Shown: positions 7,259 to 17,000 of the stretch, one piece after another
Layout of the letters: each line of letters begins with the position of its first letter
How positions within the stretch are numbered: the stretch's first letter is position 1
Assembly (NCBI GenBank): GCA_964354155.1
Contig: CAYGYG010000032.1
Location: 1-29,990 of the forward strand
Source of the DNA: CAYGYG01 sp964354155
Lineage (GTDB): Bacteria; Hydrothermota; Tepidihabitantia; SM23-42; CAYGYG01
Direction of reading: 5' to 3'
DNA: 29,990 nt
Translations under genes and position numbers: made by a program
Notes under the pieces: generated by a model
Told to the model about the DNA's origin: nothing
What the model saw: only the letters and a program-made list of their open reading frames with translations
The model's database searches: none

Positions 7259-10200
7259 AGGAGAAATATTTAGAGCACCTTTCCGACCTTTCGTTCCTGG
7301 ATTTCGAAGGGATCGGAATCAGACTCGCCTCGCCCGAGGTGATCCTTGCCTGGTCCCGGGGCGAGGTAACCAAGGCAGAGACAATCAACTACCGAACCCA
7401 GAAGCCCGAGAAAGACGGTCTGTTCTGCGAGAAGATCTTCGGGCCGGTCAAGGATTTCGAGTGTAATTGCGGCAAGTACAAGAAGATAAAGTACAAGGGG
7501 ACGGTTTGCGACCGCTGCGGCGTTGAAGTCACTTCCTCTTCGGTGCGGCGCGAGCGGATGGGTCACGTCGATCTTGCGGTCCCGGTGGCGCATGTCTTTT
7601 TCTACAAGATCCCGCCGTCGAAAACGGGCCTTTTGGTCGACATGACTATCAACCAGCTGGAAGCGGTTCTCAACTACGAGGCCTATGTTGTTACCGAACA
7701 AGGCAATTCGCCCTACCGGCGCGGCACCCTCCTGACCGATGAAGAGTACGTCGAGGCGGTCAAGACGCACGACGGTTTCGCCGCGGATATGGGCGGCTCG
7801 TCGATTCTTGGGCTGCTCAAGGATCTTGATCTGGACAACCTCTCGTCGGATCTCAGGATGCGGCTTGAGAAAGAGACGCTGCCGGCACGCCGGCTCACCC
7901 TGCTCAAGAAACTGAAGATTGTCGAAGCCTTCCGTCTTTCCGGCAATAAGCCCGAGTGGATGGTCTTGACCCGGCTGCCCGTAATACCACCCGACTTGAG
8001 ACCGTTGGTTTCGCTTGAAGGCGGACGCTACGCCACGTCGGACCTCAACGACCTTTACAAACGCGTCATCACGAGGAACAACCGGCTCAAAGGTCTTTTG
8101 ACCATAAAGACGCCGGAAGTGATTTTACGCAATGAAAAACGCATGCTCCAGGATGCAATCGACGCACTCTTTGACAACTCGCGGCGCAACCGTCCCATCA
8201 AGGGACGAGGTAACCGGCCGCTAAAATCATTGGCCGATGCCCTCAAAGGCAAGCAGGGCCGGTTCCGGCGCAACTTACTGGGTAAGAGGGTCGACTACTC
8301 GGGCCGGTCGGTCATCGTGGTCGGGCCGGAGCTGAACCTCCACCAGTGCGGTATTCCGAAAGAGATGGCCCTGGAGCTTTTCCGGCCGCTGGTCATGCGG
8401 CGGCTTGAAGAGAAGGGTATCGCCGAGAGTGAGCGCAAAGCCAAACGGCTGATGCGCATCCGCTCAACCGAAGTCTACGAGATCCTCGAGGAGATCACCC
8501 GGCACCATCCGGTCCTGTTGAACCGCGCGCCGACTCTCCACCGGGTTTCGATCCAGGCATTCGAACCGGTTCTCATCGAAGGCCGCGCCATCGCCATCCA
8601 TCCCATGGTCTGCGTTCCCTACAACGCTGATTTCGACGGCGATACGATGTCGGTGCACGTTCCGATCTCGCCCGAGTCCATTCTCGAAGCTTATATTTTG
8701 ATGCTTTCCGTGGTCAACATCCGCTCGCCGGCCCACGGTAAGCCGCTGATGTCGCCGACCCAGGACAGCGTCATCGGCATCCACTACCTGACCAAGGCGC
8801 GTCCGGTGGCGGACCGGACCAAGGTGAAGTGCTTCGGTTCGTACGAGGAAGTCATGATGGCGGTCGGTGAGCGGGTAATCGGCCTCCACGAAGAAATCAA
8901 GTACTCGTTGCCGGCGCGGGATAAGAACGCCCCGCACCATGTGGTAACGACGACGCCCGGCCGGGTAATTTTCAACAAGATCATGCCGGCGGGGATGCCG
9001 TACGTCAACGAGGCCTTGAACAAGAAGAAACTCGTCGACTTGGTCGATCGCTGCCTCCGCATCCTGGGCAGCCGGGCCACCGCGGTACTGCTTGATCAAC
9101 TCAAGGTTGCCGGCTTCGAATACGCGACCATGTCCGGCCTCACCATAGGTATTGACGACATGATTATTCCGCCGCAGAAAGAGGCGATCTGGAAACAGAC
9201 CGAAAAGGAAGTTGCCCGAATCAATGCGGCGTTCAAAGACGGATTGCTTTCCGAGAATGAGCGTTATAACAAGGTGGTCGATACCTGGACCCGCGCTTCA
9301 ATCGAGATTGAAGAGGCTTTGATCGATGCTCTGGCCAAGGACCAGGATGGGTTCAATCCCATTCACATGATGGTCGTTTCCGGAGCCCGCGGGTCGCGGC
9401 AGCAGGCCTGCCAGATTTCGGGTCTCCGCGGCTTGATGTCCAAACCCCAGCGCAAGATCATCGGTCTGGAAGTGATCGAGACCCCAATTCGCTCGTCCTG
9501 CAAAGAAGGACTGTCCGTGCTGGAGTATTTCATTTCCACACATGGCTCACGCAAAGGCCTGACCGATACCGCGCTCAAGACCGCGGACGCCGGCTACCTG
9601 ACGCGGCGTCTGGTCGACGTTGCCCAGAACGTCACGATCACGATGGATGATTGCGAGACGATTCTGGGCCAGGAACTGGGCGCGCTCAAGGAAGGCGAGA
9701 AAATAGTAGAATCCTTGACCGACCGCATTGCCGGCCGGGTTGCGCTTGTTGACATTGTCGACCCGACGACCGATGAGACACTGGTCAGCGGCGGGGAGAT
9801 GATCTCCGACGAGGTGGCATTGAAGATCGAACGGTCCGGGGTCGAGCGCGCCAAGGTGCGCTCGGTGCTGACCTGTGAAGCGCCGGCCGGCCTGTGCGCG
9901 AAGTGCTACGGTAAGAACCTGGCGAGCGGCCTGATCGTCGAGCAGGGCGAAGCGGTCGGCATCATGGCCGCCCAGAGTATCGGGGAACCGGGCACCCAGC
10001 TGACGCTGCGAACTTTCCACGGGGGCGGGGCCGCGGCCCGTATCGCCGAATCGACGACCGCGATCGCCGAGTTCAAAGGTACGGTTGAGTTCGACACGGT
10101 TTCGTTGGCCCATCGCGAAGAAACTCAGGCGATTTCCCTGCATGACCGGGGTAAAATCCTGGTTAGGAAAGGCAAGGAGACTCAGCGGTTAAACCTGCCC

Positions 10201-11319
10201 ATCGGTGCGACGGTCTTCGTCAAGGACAAGGCCGAAGTCGACGAAGGTGACATTCTCTTCGAGTGGGATCCCTACTCGATACCGATCATTTCGACGGTCA
10301 AGGGCGAGATCGAGTACGTTGACGTCGTCAAGGGCATCACGATGCAGGAAGACTACGTTGATGAGCGGTCCGAGCGGAAACAGCGCGTCATCGTCGAAGA
10401 CCGCACTCGCACCCGTCACCCCAAGGTCAAAGTGGTTGACGGGCAGGGCAAAACGCTACGCACCTATGCCATCCCGGCCGGTGCTTACCTGATGGTCAAA
10501 GACAAACAGGGTATTATCTCGGGCGACTTCATCGCGCGTATCCCCAAGGAGATCGGCAAGAGCAAGGATATTACCGGCGGCCTGCCCCGGGTCGAGGAGC
10601 TTTTTGAGGGCAAGCATGTCAAGGACCCAGCCGTGGTCTGCGAGATAAACGGCATTGCCGATGTCGAGGAGATCCCCGGTTACTGGCTCATCAAGGCGAC
10701 GCCCGAAGTGGGTGAGAGCCGTCAGTATAAGATTCCCTCGAGCAAGTACGTCAAGGTCCATTCTGGAGAGCGAGTGAAGGCCGGCGACCCCCTCTGCGAG
10801 GGTTCGGTTGACGCTCAGGACATTCTGCGCATCAAAGGGCCGATGGCGGTTCAAGAATTCCTGGTCAATGAAATACAGGAAGTCTACCGCATCCAGGACG
10901 TAAAGATTGACGACAAACACATCGAGGTCATCGTGCGTCAGATGCTGCAGAAAGTCAAGATCGATGAACCGGGCAATACGCCGTTTGTCGGCGGGGAAAT
11001 CGTCGACAAGAAGCGGGTGCTTGAAGTGAACGAACGCGTGATAAAAGAGAGTAAGCGGCCCGCGACCTACTACCCGATTCTGCTGGGGGTGACGCGCGCG
11101 TCGCTTTCCACCGAGTCTTTCTTCTCGGCCGCTTCCTTCCAGGAGACGACCAAGGTGCTGTCCGAGGCGGCGATCGAAGGCAAGATTGACTACCTCGAGG
11201 GCCTGAAGGAGAATGTGATTGTCGGCCGTCTGATTCCCGCCGGGTCGGGCCGCGCCGTCTACCAGGGCATTGAAGTCGAAGACACGATCGAAGAAACCGC
11301 TACCGGGACAGCGGTATAG
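7255..11319 (+). CDS. rpoC: DNA-directed RNA polymerase subunit beta'
   Basis: A 1354-aa beta' subunit. The N-terminal zinc ribbon CNCGKYKKIKYKGTVCDRC is at residues about 66-85. The active-site motif NADFDGD places the Mg-binding aspartates at D459, D461 and D463. The second zinc site combines the Cys of TMDDC with CEAPAGLCAKC. Bridge and trigger segments follow (GLIVEQGEAVGIMAAQSIGEPGTQLTLRTFH region). The start overlaps the rpoB stop, so translation is coupled. It is followed by a strong terminator. Confidence 0.97.
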   Translation: MKEKYLEHLSDLSFLDFEGIGIRLASPEVILAWSRGEVTKAETINYRTQKPEKDGLFCEKIFGPVKDFECNCGKYKKIKYKGTVCDRCGVEVTSSSVRRERMGHVDLAVPVAHVFFYKIPPSKTGLLVDMTINQLEAVLNYEAYVVTEQGNSPYRRGTLLTDEEYVEAVKTHDGFAADMGGSSILGLLKDLDLDNLSSDLRMRLEKETLPARRLTLLKKLKIVEAFRLSGNKPEWMVLTRLPVIPPDLRPLVSLEGGRYATSDLNDLYKRVITRNNRLKGLLTIKTPEVILRNEKRMLQDAIDALFDNSRRNRPIKGRGNRPLKSLADALKGKQGRFRRNLLGKRVDYSGRSVIVVGPELNLHQCGIPKEMALELFRPLVMRRLEEKGIAESERKAKRLMRIRSTEVYEILEEITRHHPVLLNRAPTLHRVSIQAFEPVLIEGRAIAIHPMVCVPYNADFDGDTMSVHVPISPESILEAYILMLSVVNIRSPAHGKPLMSPTQDSVIGIHYLTKARPVADRTKVKCFGSYEEVMMAVGERVIGLHEEIKYSLPARDKNAPHHVVTTTPGRVIFNKIMPAGMPYVNEALNKKKLVDLVDRCLRILGSRATAVLLDQLKVAGFEYATMSGLTIGIDDMIIPPQKEAIWKQTEKEVARINAAFKDGLLSENERYNKVVDTWTRASIEIEEALIDALAKDQDGFNPIHMMVVSGARGSRQQACQISGLRGLMSKPQRKIIGLEVIETPIRSSCKEGLSVLEYFISTHGSRKGLTDTALKTADAGYLTRRLVDVAQNVTITMDDCETILGQELGALKEGEKIVESLTDRIAGRVALVDIVDPTTDETLVSGGEMISDEVALKIERSGVERAKVRSVLTCEAPAGLCAKCYGKNLASGLIVEQGEAVGIMAAQSIGEPGTQLTLRTFHGGGAAARIAESTTAIAEFKGTVEFDTVSLAHREETQAISLHDRGKILVRKGKETQRLNLPIGATVFVKDKAEVDEGDILFEWDPYSIPIISTVKGEIEYVDVVKGITMQEDYVDERSERKQRVIVEDRTRTRHPKVKVVDGQGKTLRTYAIPAGAYLMVKDKQGIISGDFIARIPKEIGKSKDITGGLPRVEELFEGKHVKDPAVVCEINGIADVEEIPGYWLIKATPEVGESRQYKIPSSKYVKVHSGERVKAGDPLCEGSVDAQDILRIKGPMAVQEFLVNEIQEVYRIQDVKIDDKHIEVIVRQMLQKVKIDEPGNTPFVGGEIVDKKRVLEVNERVIKESKRPATYYPILLGVTRASLSTESFFSAASFQETTKVLSEAAIEGKIDYLEGLKENVIVGRLIPAGSGRAVYQGIEVEDTIEETATGTAV

Positions 11320-11337
11320 CCGTTCACGTTAAAATGC

Positions 11338-11367
11338 GCGCCCGCCGTTATTCTGGCGGGCGCTTTT
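11338..11367 (+). terminator. Intrinsic terminator after rpoC
   Basis: GCGCCCGCC and GGCGGGCGC form a perfect 9-bp GC-rich stem with an 8-nt loop, followed by TTTTGCTT. It lies 18 nt after the rpoC stop and closes the rplK-rpoC operon. Confidence 0.9.
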
Positions 11368-11394
11368 GCTTATGAACGTCGAGGCATGATCTAT

Positions 11395-11454
11395 GGCAAT
11401 ACTACTTTCTTTTTCGGCTTACACTGCGTTGATCCTTACGTAGTATGCATTGCC
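11395..11454 (+). other. Imperfect inverted repeat at the start of the CxxC gene
   Basis: GGCAAT-ACTAC (11395-11405) is mirrored by GTAGT...ATTGCC (11440-11454) with a 4-nt bulge in the second arm. The second arm covers the start codon of the 52-aa gene, so folding could hide the start. Whether this is a real regulatory fold is not known. Confidence 0.4.
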
Positions 11455-11603
11455 GACACTGCCGGACCGCGATGAGGGAAGAGCGTCGAACTTTCCACAA
11501 GCAGCGCAAATGGATTTGTCCGAAGTGCCGGCGCGTTAGAATGCAGCGCCTTGTGCCACGCTCCGGGAAGCATGGGCAAAAGGGGAGAGAGGGGGGTTGG
11601 TAG
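11445..11603 (+). CDS. Small two-CxxC zinc-ribbon-like protein
   Basis: A 52-aa ORF. It begins MHCRHCRTAMREERRTFHKQ and continues RKWICPKCRRVRMQRL, ending in a basic Gly-rich tail. The pairs C3/C6 and C30/C33, with 23 residues between, match a treble-clef or zinc-ribbon metal site, and the protein is very rich in Arg and Lys, suggesting nucleic-acid or ribosome binding. There is no clear Shine-Dalgarno before ATG 11445; ATG 11472 is an alternative but would lose the first CxxC. It sits between the rpoC terminator and a lipoprotein promoter. Family not recognised with certainty. Confidence 0.55.
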   Translation: MHCRHCRTAMREERRTFHKQRKWICPKCRRVRMQRLVPRSGKHGQKGREGGW

Positions 11604-11611
11604 ATTGCACC

Positions 11612-11639
11612 TTGACATTCGAACCCGGGTGTCTATAAT
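11612..11639 (+). promoter_or_regulatory. Consensus promoter of the lipoprotein gene
   Basis: A perfect TTGACA (11612-11617), 16 bp, and a perfect TATAAT (11634-11639). Transcription should start near 11646, only about 12 nt before the chosen ATG, leaving little more than the Shine-Dalgarno. Confidence 0.88.
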
Positions 11640-11657
11640 TGCTTAATGGGAGGTACG

Positions 11658-12173
11658 ATGAAGAGCTTTGCTCTTGCCGGGTTAGCGTCATTGCTCGTTC
11701 TGATGACAGGTTGCGGGAACATACTGCCGCCGTCCTATGGAATCGAAGGCAGAATAGTTGACAAGCATAAGGACATCTGCTACTTGGTCGACGTAGGGAG
11801 TATCTATAAGCCGGATCAGAATACCGCCATCTTCATTGTTGCAATCGTCGAGAAAGACGGGACTCAACTCGAGTGGGTTGTCGAAGCCGACCTGAACGAA
11901 GGCTATTTTGTCCGCGGCATCGGACCCTACTATTTCGTCAAATGGCCGTCGGATGTCGTGCTCAAGGCAATCGAGATGGTCAAGGCCTACCCCTATGAGC
12001 CGCCGTCCGGCGAGCTTGAGCTTCTTCATCCGCTGGGCGATTTCACGCCCGGCGACCGAACCGAGTACGTCTATTCTCAGGTCGGCAATCCTGACTTCAG
12101 AAAGAATCTTTTGACCGGAGTGAAGTCGTGGGCAATGAAGCGGGCGGTTGAAGGCCGCGCCGCAGACCAGTAA
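11658..12173 (+). CDS. Putative lipoprotein, unknown function
   Basis: A 171-aa protein. The N-terminus MKSFALAGLASLLVLMTGC is a type II signal peptide with lipobox LMTGC and lipidated Cys19, so the protein is likely anchored to a membrane. The mature part (GIEGRIVDKHKDICYLVDVG and on) has no recognised domain. ATG 11658 is chosen because GGGAGGT lies just upstream; an ATG at 11646 would coincide with the predicted transcription start. No operon partner is evident. Confidence 0.75.
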   Translation: MKSFALAGLASLLVLMTGCGNILPPSYGIEGRIVDKHKDICYLVDVGSIYKPDQNTAIFIVAIVEKDGTQLEWVVEADLNEGYFVRGIGPYYFVKWPSDVVLKAIEMVKAYPYEPPSGELELLHPLGDFTPGDRTEYVYSQVGNPDFRKNLLTGVKSWAMKRAVEGRAADQ

Positions 12174-12202
12174 TCGGGCGCGCGGACATCGACGTCTTCG
12201 GT

Positions 12203-12228
12203 ACCGGTTGCGGTGCTTACCGCCCGGT
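12203..12228 (+). terminator. Possible terminator hairpin after the lipoprotein gene
   Basis: ACCGG-TT-GCGGT and ACCGC-CCGGT pair into a 10-bp stem with a 2-nt bulge and a GCTT loop, 29 nt after the lipoprotein stop. No T run follows, so it would be at best a weak or Rho-assisted terminator, or an mRNA-stabilising end. Confidence 0.4.
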
Positions 12229-12321
12229 GACCCCGGCGACGTCGTAGCTCTGCAATCTGGCGTGTGGCGAATGGCCATGGCAGATGCCCGGATACCGTGC
12301 GCCTTCGTCGTTGGATTTTGT

Positions 12322-12510
12322 AGAATCTGTAATCTCTCGACTCCCTACTCCCTTCTTCCAACTCTCTATTTCCTAGTCTCTACTTGCTACTTGCTACTTT
12401 GTTTTTGGTTCTCTATACTCTCTACTTCCTACTCACTACTTACTTCTTGCCCCTCGCTACTCTCTACTTGCTACTTTCTCTTTGCTACTCTCTACTCGCT
12501 ACTTGCTACT
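12322..12510. repeat. Array of 27 phased degenerate heptamers
   Basis: From 12322 to 12510 the sequence divides into 27 consecutive 7-nt units with no insertion or deletion. Every unit ends in T. The consensus is N-S-C-T-A-C-T, the commonest forms being TGCTACT, CTCTACT and CGCTACT (minus strand AGTAGCA, AGTAGAG, AGTAGCG). Units are most regular near the end of the M28 gene (its stop is 12519-12521) and decay towards 12322. It fills most of the convergent gap between the lipoprotein and peptidase genes. It resembles in design the heptameric STRR repeats known from cyanobacteria; no function is known here. Confidence 0.88.
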
Positions 12511-12518
12511 TCTTCTGA

Positions 12519-13841
12519 TCACTCCAACGGCAAACCCAGCCGCTCGTTGAAATACTCCTTGATCTTCTTCTTCAGGTCATCCGGTACCGTCCGTTCGAAG
12601 GGGAACGAGACCGCCTGGGTTACGTACCGCTCGAGCCAGGCCTCGATGAACCGGCCGTGCATGCCCAGCATGCTTGCGTCGAGGTGGCTGATGTCATCCA
12701 TCGGCGTGTGCAGGTAGGTGCTCGTGCCGCCGGAGCGGGCGAAGCTGATCGACGGTACGCCCGCTTCGGAAAACGGCGTGCCGTCCGATGAGTAGACTTC
12801 TTCCCGCACCGCGAAAGCCGGACCCATCTCCTTGGCCAGAAGCCGCACTGATGCGGCGAGGTCATGGGTTCCAAGAACCAGGGACTCATTGCCCCCGATC
12901 AGCACGCCATGGACGTCAAGGTTTACGCAGAGACGGTGCTTGTCGAGCGCGGTCTTGCCGCCGGTCTTGACGAAGCTTTTCGTTTTCTTCAGCTTCTTGT
13001 CCGTGGTCTTCAGATTTTCGGCATAGAAGATACTGCCGCGCAGGCCGAGTTCTTCCGAACCCCAGGCCACGAACCGGAGGGTTCGCTTCGTACCCTTCTT
13101 GGCGAAAACGCGTGCCAGCTCCATGACGAGTGCGGTTCCGCCGGCGTTGTCCGATGCCCCCGGTATCCCGGGCGAGGTATCATAGTGCCCGCCGATGACC
13201 ACAATCTCTTCCGGCTTCTCACTGCCTTTCAGTTCGGCGATGACGTTAAGCGACTGCACTCTTCTCTCGGCAAAGTCGACGATCATCCGGGCGCGCTTGG
13301 CCTTGTTTCTCAACAGGCGATAGCCGCTCTCGTGCGTGATGCGTAGAATCGGCACCGCGCCCCACTTGGTTTTCCACTCGGGCATAATCTCGACGCGGAT
13401 CGGCGGTTTCTTGGGCTCCCATTCGATTTCGACGATTCCGGCCGGCCTGGTTTTCATTACCGCGTCATAGCGTTTGTAGGGGACCCCGCCGGTGATCAGA
13501 AGGATCTTCCCCTCAAGGCGGGGCGAGAGGTACTCTTCCTCGCCGGTGTTGACGAAGACGATTTCGGCCTCAACGCCGCGGGGCGACGTATTTGCCGCCA
13601 GGCCGACCAGCTCACAATCGATCTCGCCGAGCGCCGGCCTGGTGATGATGAGCTTCTTTTTCCGCCCGAGGTAGGTCTTGACCGGGAAGAACTGGAATTG
13701 AGTCTTGAGTCCGCAGGCGGCGAAATGCCTCCTGATGTAGCGGGCCGCTTTCTTCTCGTTGGCACTGCCGCCCAATCGATCTTTGAAGTTCGAGGTGAGT
13801 TTTTCAAGGTAGCTGAATGCCTTATTTTGATCGAAGTTCAT
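12519..13841 (-). CDS. M28-family zinc aminopeptidase with PA-like domain
   Basis: A 440-aa peptidase of family M28. The co-catalytic metal ligands are visible in order: H219 (GGHYDTSP), D231 (SDNAGG), E263/E264 (WGSEELGL), D309 (NLDVHG) and H378 (STYLHTPMDD). Residues about 75-190 resemble a protease-associated insert. No signal peptide is seen from this start, so it is probably cytoplasmic, trimming peptides from their N-terminus. A longer in-frame ORF reaches 14063 but would run through its own promoter and the start of the divergent gene. The chosen ATG lies 5 nt after a -10 box, suggesting a leaderless mRNA. It is divergent from a tricorn-like protease. Confidence 0.87.
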   Translation of the reverse strand: MNFDQNKAFSYLEKLTSNFKDRLGGSANEKKAARYIRRHFAACGLKTQFQFFPVKTYLGRKKKLIITRPALGEIDCELVGLAANTSPRGVEAEIVFVNTGEEEYLSPRLEGKILLITGGVPYKRYDAVMKTRPAGIVEIEWEPKKPPIRVEIMPEWKTKWGAVPILRITHESGYRLLRNKAKRARMIVDFAERRVQSLNVIAELKGSEKPEEIVVIGGHYDTSPGIPGASDNAGGTALVMELARVFAKKGTKRTLRFVAWGSEELGLRGSIFYAENLKTTDKKLKKTKSFVKTGGKTALDKHRLCVNLDVHGVLIGGNESLVLGTHDLAASVRLLAKEMGPAFAVREEVYSSDGTPFSEAGVPSISFARSGGTSTYLHTPMDDISHLDASMLGMHGRFIEAWLERYVTQAVSFPFERTVPDDLKKKIKEYFNERLGLPLE

Positions 13842-13846
13842 GCACC

Positions 13847-13874
13847 AGTGTAGCAGGTTTTCGAGAGAAGTCAA
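13847..13874 (-). promoter_or_regulatory. Promoter of the M28 peptidase gene
   Basis: On the minus strand TTGACT (13874-13869), 16 bp, TACACT (13852-13847). The ATG begins 5 nt after the -10 box, where transcription itself should begin. Confidence 0.72.
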
Positions 13875-13883
13875 TATCGAACC

Positions 13884-13923
13884 ATGAAGGGATGGAATGA
13901 TGGAGTGGTGGTGTGATGGGGTG
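13884..13923. repeat. Five phased octamers between divergent promoters
   Basis: Five contiguous 8-nt units: ATGAAGGG, ATGGAATG, ATGGAGTG, GTGGTGTG, ATGGGGTG. They lie between the two divergent promoters. The same octamer family occurs at 22757-22788 (as ATTCCATN) and at 29616-29639. Confidence 0.7.
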
Positions 13924-13969
13924 CCAGTCGCGATGGATCGCGGCACCGCCGGCCCTGTTAAGCCGAATC

Positions 13970-13997
13970 TTGACAAAACCCCCATTCCCCATATATT
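13970..13997 (+). promoter_or_regulatory. Promoter of the tricorn-like gene
   Basis: A perfect TTGACA (13970-13975), 16 bp, TATATT (13992-13997). The ATG at 14005 is 7 nt beyond the -10 box and has no Shine-Dalgarno, so the mRNA is predicted to be leaderless or nearly so. Confidence 0.78.
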
Positions 13998-14004
13998 CTC
14001 TGTT

Positions 14005-17000
14005 ATGACCAAGAACAAAACCGCAATCATGATAATGACAATCGTCCTTTCATCCTCGCTCATTTATGCCAACCAGACCTGGGGCGCGAGGTTCCCGGCG
14101 CCGTCGCCCGACGGTAAGAGACTTGCTTTCTCATACTATGGAGACATCTGGCTTGTCGATGCGACCGGCGGCAAGGCCGAGCGCTTGACTTCGAGCGCCG
14201 GTTATGAGAGCCGCTCGGTTTGGTCTCCGGACGGCAAGTGGCTCGCTTTCATGACCGACCGTTGGGGCAATGACGACATCTGTATCATGCCGGTTGACGG
14301 TTCGGCGCCGCCGACGCGCCTCACTTACTATTCGATGCAGGATATTCTCTTCGGGTGGACGCCGGATTCCCGCTACGTGCTCTTCGGTTCGTACCGTGAA
14401 GACTTGACGCGCGTGCTCTACCGCGTTTCCATCAAGGGGGGAATGCCGGAGAAGATCACTTCGTTTGCCGCGAGCGAGGTCTGCTTTGTTCCTGACGGCA
14501 GCAAATTCTACTACACGCGGCGCGGCGCCGAGTGGTGGCGCAGGAAATACCAGAACGGGTGTGACCAGGACATCTGGGTCAAGCCCTGGCCCGACGGGAA
14601 ATCGGAAAAAGTCGTGGCGGGCCCTTCTGAAGACGGCTATCCGATGTTTTCGCCGAAAACCAACAAGCTGTATTTTTCGAGCAACCGCGATGGGGGCCGG
14701 GTCAAGAACTTGTGGCGTTGCAACCCCGACGGTTCGGCGCCCGAGCCGGTCACCTTCGAGGCCGAGGATATCCATTTTCCCGAGATCTCAGTCGACGGCG
14801 GCCTGATTGCTTACGAGTGTTTCGGTGCGCTCATGACCTTTGATGTCGCTTCGGGCAATACGACTCGCCCGGCGATCCGGGTCAACGAGGATCACCAGGA
14901 GAATCCCTACTACTTCCAGACCTTCTCGGGTGACGCCACCGAATTTGCGCTTTCGCCCGACGAAAAAGAGATCGCCTTTGTCGTGCACGGCGACATCTTC
15001 GTCATGGAGCTTGAGGAAGAGAACGAAGCGGGCAAAGTCGTGCGCGTCACCAACACGCCGTTTATCGAAGAGCACGTTTCCTGGCATCCGAAAAAAGAAT
15101 TGCTAATCTATTCGGCGATGGCCGACGGCGACATGGACCTCTACACGGTCGAGCCGCGCCGCGAGAAGACATTCTGTGCCGACCTGCTCTTTGACGTCAG
15201 CAAACTCTTTGATACCGGGGAAACCGAAGCCAAGGCCAGGTATTCACCCGACGGTCAGCTAGTGGCTTATTTCAAGAACGGCCATGAGCTCTTCGTCGCC
15301 GACCGGTTCGGTCAGAACCGGAAGCGGCTATGTCCGGAAAGCGACGTGCTATGGATCGATTGGTCGCCGGACAGCAAGTGGATTACGTTCAGCCGCACGG
15401 TTCTGGGGTGGCGCGAAGATATCTTCATCGTCCCGGCTGACGGCAGTACGTTACCGGTCAATATCTCCAACCATCCCAACGATGACTACAAGCCGATGTG
15501 GAGCAGTAACGGGCGGAGAATTGCCTTTGGCTCCCGCGACCCCATCGGTAACCTCTGGATGAAGTACGTCTTCCTGCGTAAGGAAGACGAGGAGCGCGAC
15601 GACGAGTACTGGGAGAAGGACAAGGACGAGGATGAGGGAGAGGACTCCACGAAGAGCCCTGTGGTGCGGATTGATTTCGATGACATCGAAGAACGCACCC
15701 ACACCGTTTGCCGGGTTGAAGGTTTCTACAATCACGTCGCCCAGTCTCCGGACGGCAGGCAGTTTGCGCTCCATTCAAGCAACGAAGACAGCGACGACAT
15801 CTGGACCGTGGACTGGCGCGGCAAGGAATTGAAGCGGGTCACGTCCGGCAATGTTGATCCGAAGATGTTCTTCGTCTCTAAAGACCGCAAGCGCATCTTC
15901 TATCTGTCCGGCCAAGGCCGACTAGCCAGTGCCAGCGTCGAAGGCGGCAGTCCGGCCGCGCTCGCGTTCAGCGTTGAGCTCGGTATCGACCGGGGTCAGG
16001 AGCGGGCCGAAGCCTTTGACGAGGCCTGGTGGGCATTGCAGGACGGGTTCTATGACAGCGACTTCCACGGTGCCGATTGGCCGGCGTTGCGCACGAAATA
16101 CCGTCAGCTTGCCGTTCACGCCCGGGCCCGGCGCGACTTCCAGTCGGTAATCGGGATGATGATCGGCGAACTCAACGCGTCACATCTTGGTATCTGGGGC
16201 GGCGGCGACGATGGTGAGGAGACGGGCTGCCTCGGGATTAGATACGATTCAGACTACACCGGCGACGGCGTGAAAGTCAAGTCGGTGATCCCCGAGTCCC
16301 CGGCCGGCGACGAGAAGGTCGCCATCAAGCCCGGCGACATCATCACGCACATCGACGGCAATTTCATCAAGGCGGGCGACAACTACTTCGCCTATCTTGC
16401 CAACAAAGTCGACAAAGACGTCATGGTTACGGTCAGCTCCGGCGGTCAGTCGCGCAGTGTCAAGGTGAAACCGGTCGGCGTCTGGCGCATTGGCGAGCTT
16501 GTTGACAAAAGCTGGGTCAAAGCCAATCGCGCATTCGTCAAAGAAGCGAGCCGTGACAAACTCGGATACGTCTACATCGCCTCGATGGGCGAGGAGAACC
16601 TCAAAACCTTCGAGAAAGACCTGTATAAGGAATTGGGCAAGAAAGGACTGATCATCGACATCCGGTACAATGGCGGCGGCAGCATCCACGATGAACTGCT
16701 CAACATCCTGCAGCGGACCGCGTACGCCTACTCGGTTGAGCGGGACGGCCAGAAAGAATACAGCGCGCTGTTTCGCTGGGAGAAACCCATCGTCGTGCTC
16801 ATCAACGAGTACTGCTACAGCGACGCCGAAATCTTTCCGGCCGGGTTCAAACAGCTCAAATTGGGCAAGGTGGTCGGGGTACCGACCTTTGGCGCGGTCA
16901 TCGGCACGAACAATATCAAACTGCTGGACGGTTCGACGTTCCGCGTGCCCGGCACCGGCTGGTTCCGGCTCAACGGTGTGAACCTGGAAAACTTTCCAGT

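Noticed and set aside
7270..9099. Long minus-strand ORFs inside rpoC (also in rpoB and the tricorn-like gene)
   Set aside because: Shadows of GC-rich coding sequence on the other strand.
12322..12510. Coding region in the convergent gap
   Set aside because: Period is 7 nt rather than 3, and no frame gives a recognisable protein.
13897..14004. Longer start for the tricorn-like protease
   Set aside because: It begins in octamer repeats and spans the promoter; ATG 14005 gives a clean signal peptide.
13842..14063. N-terminal extension of the M28 peptidase with a membrane-like segment
   Set aside because: It is the antisense of the tricorn-like signal peptide and would run through the M28 promoter at 13847-13874.
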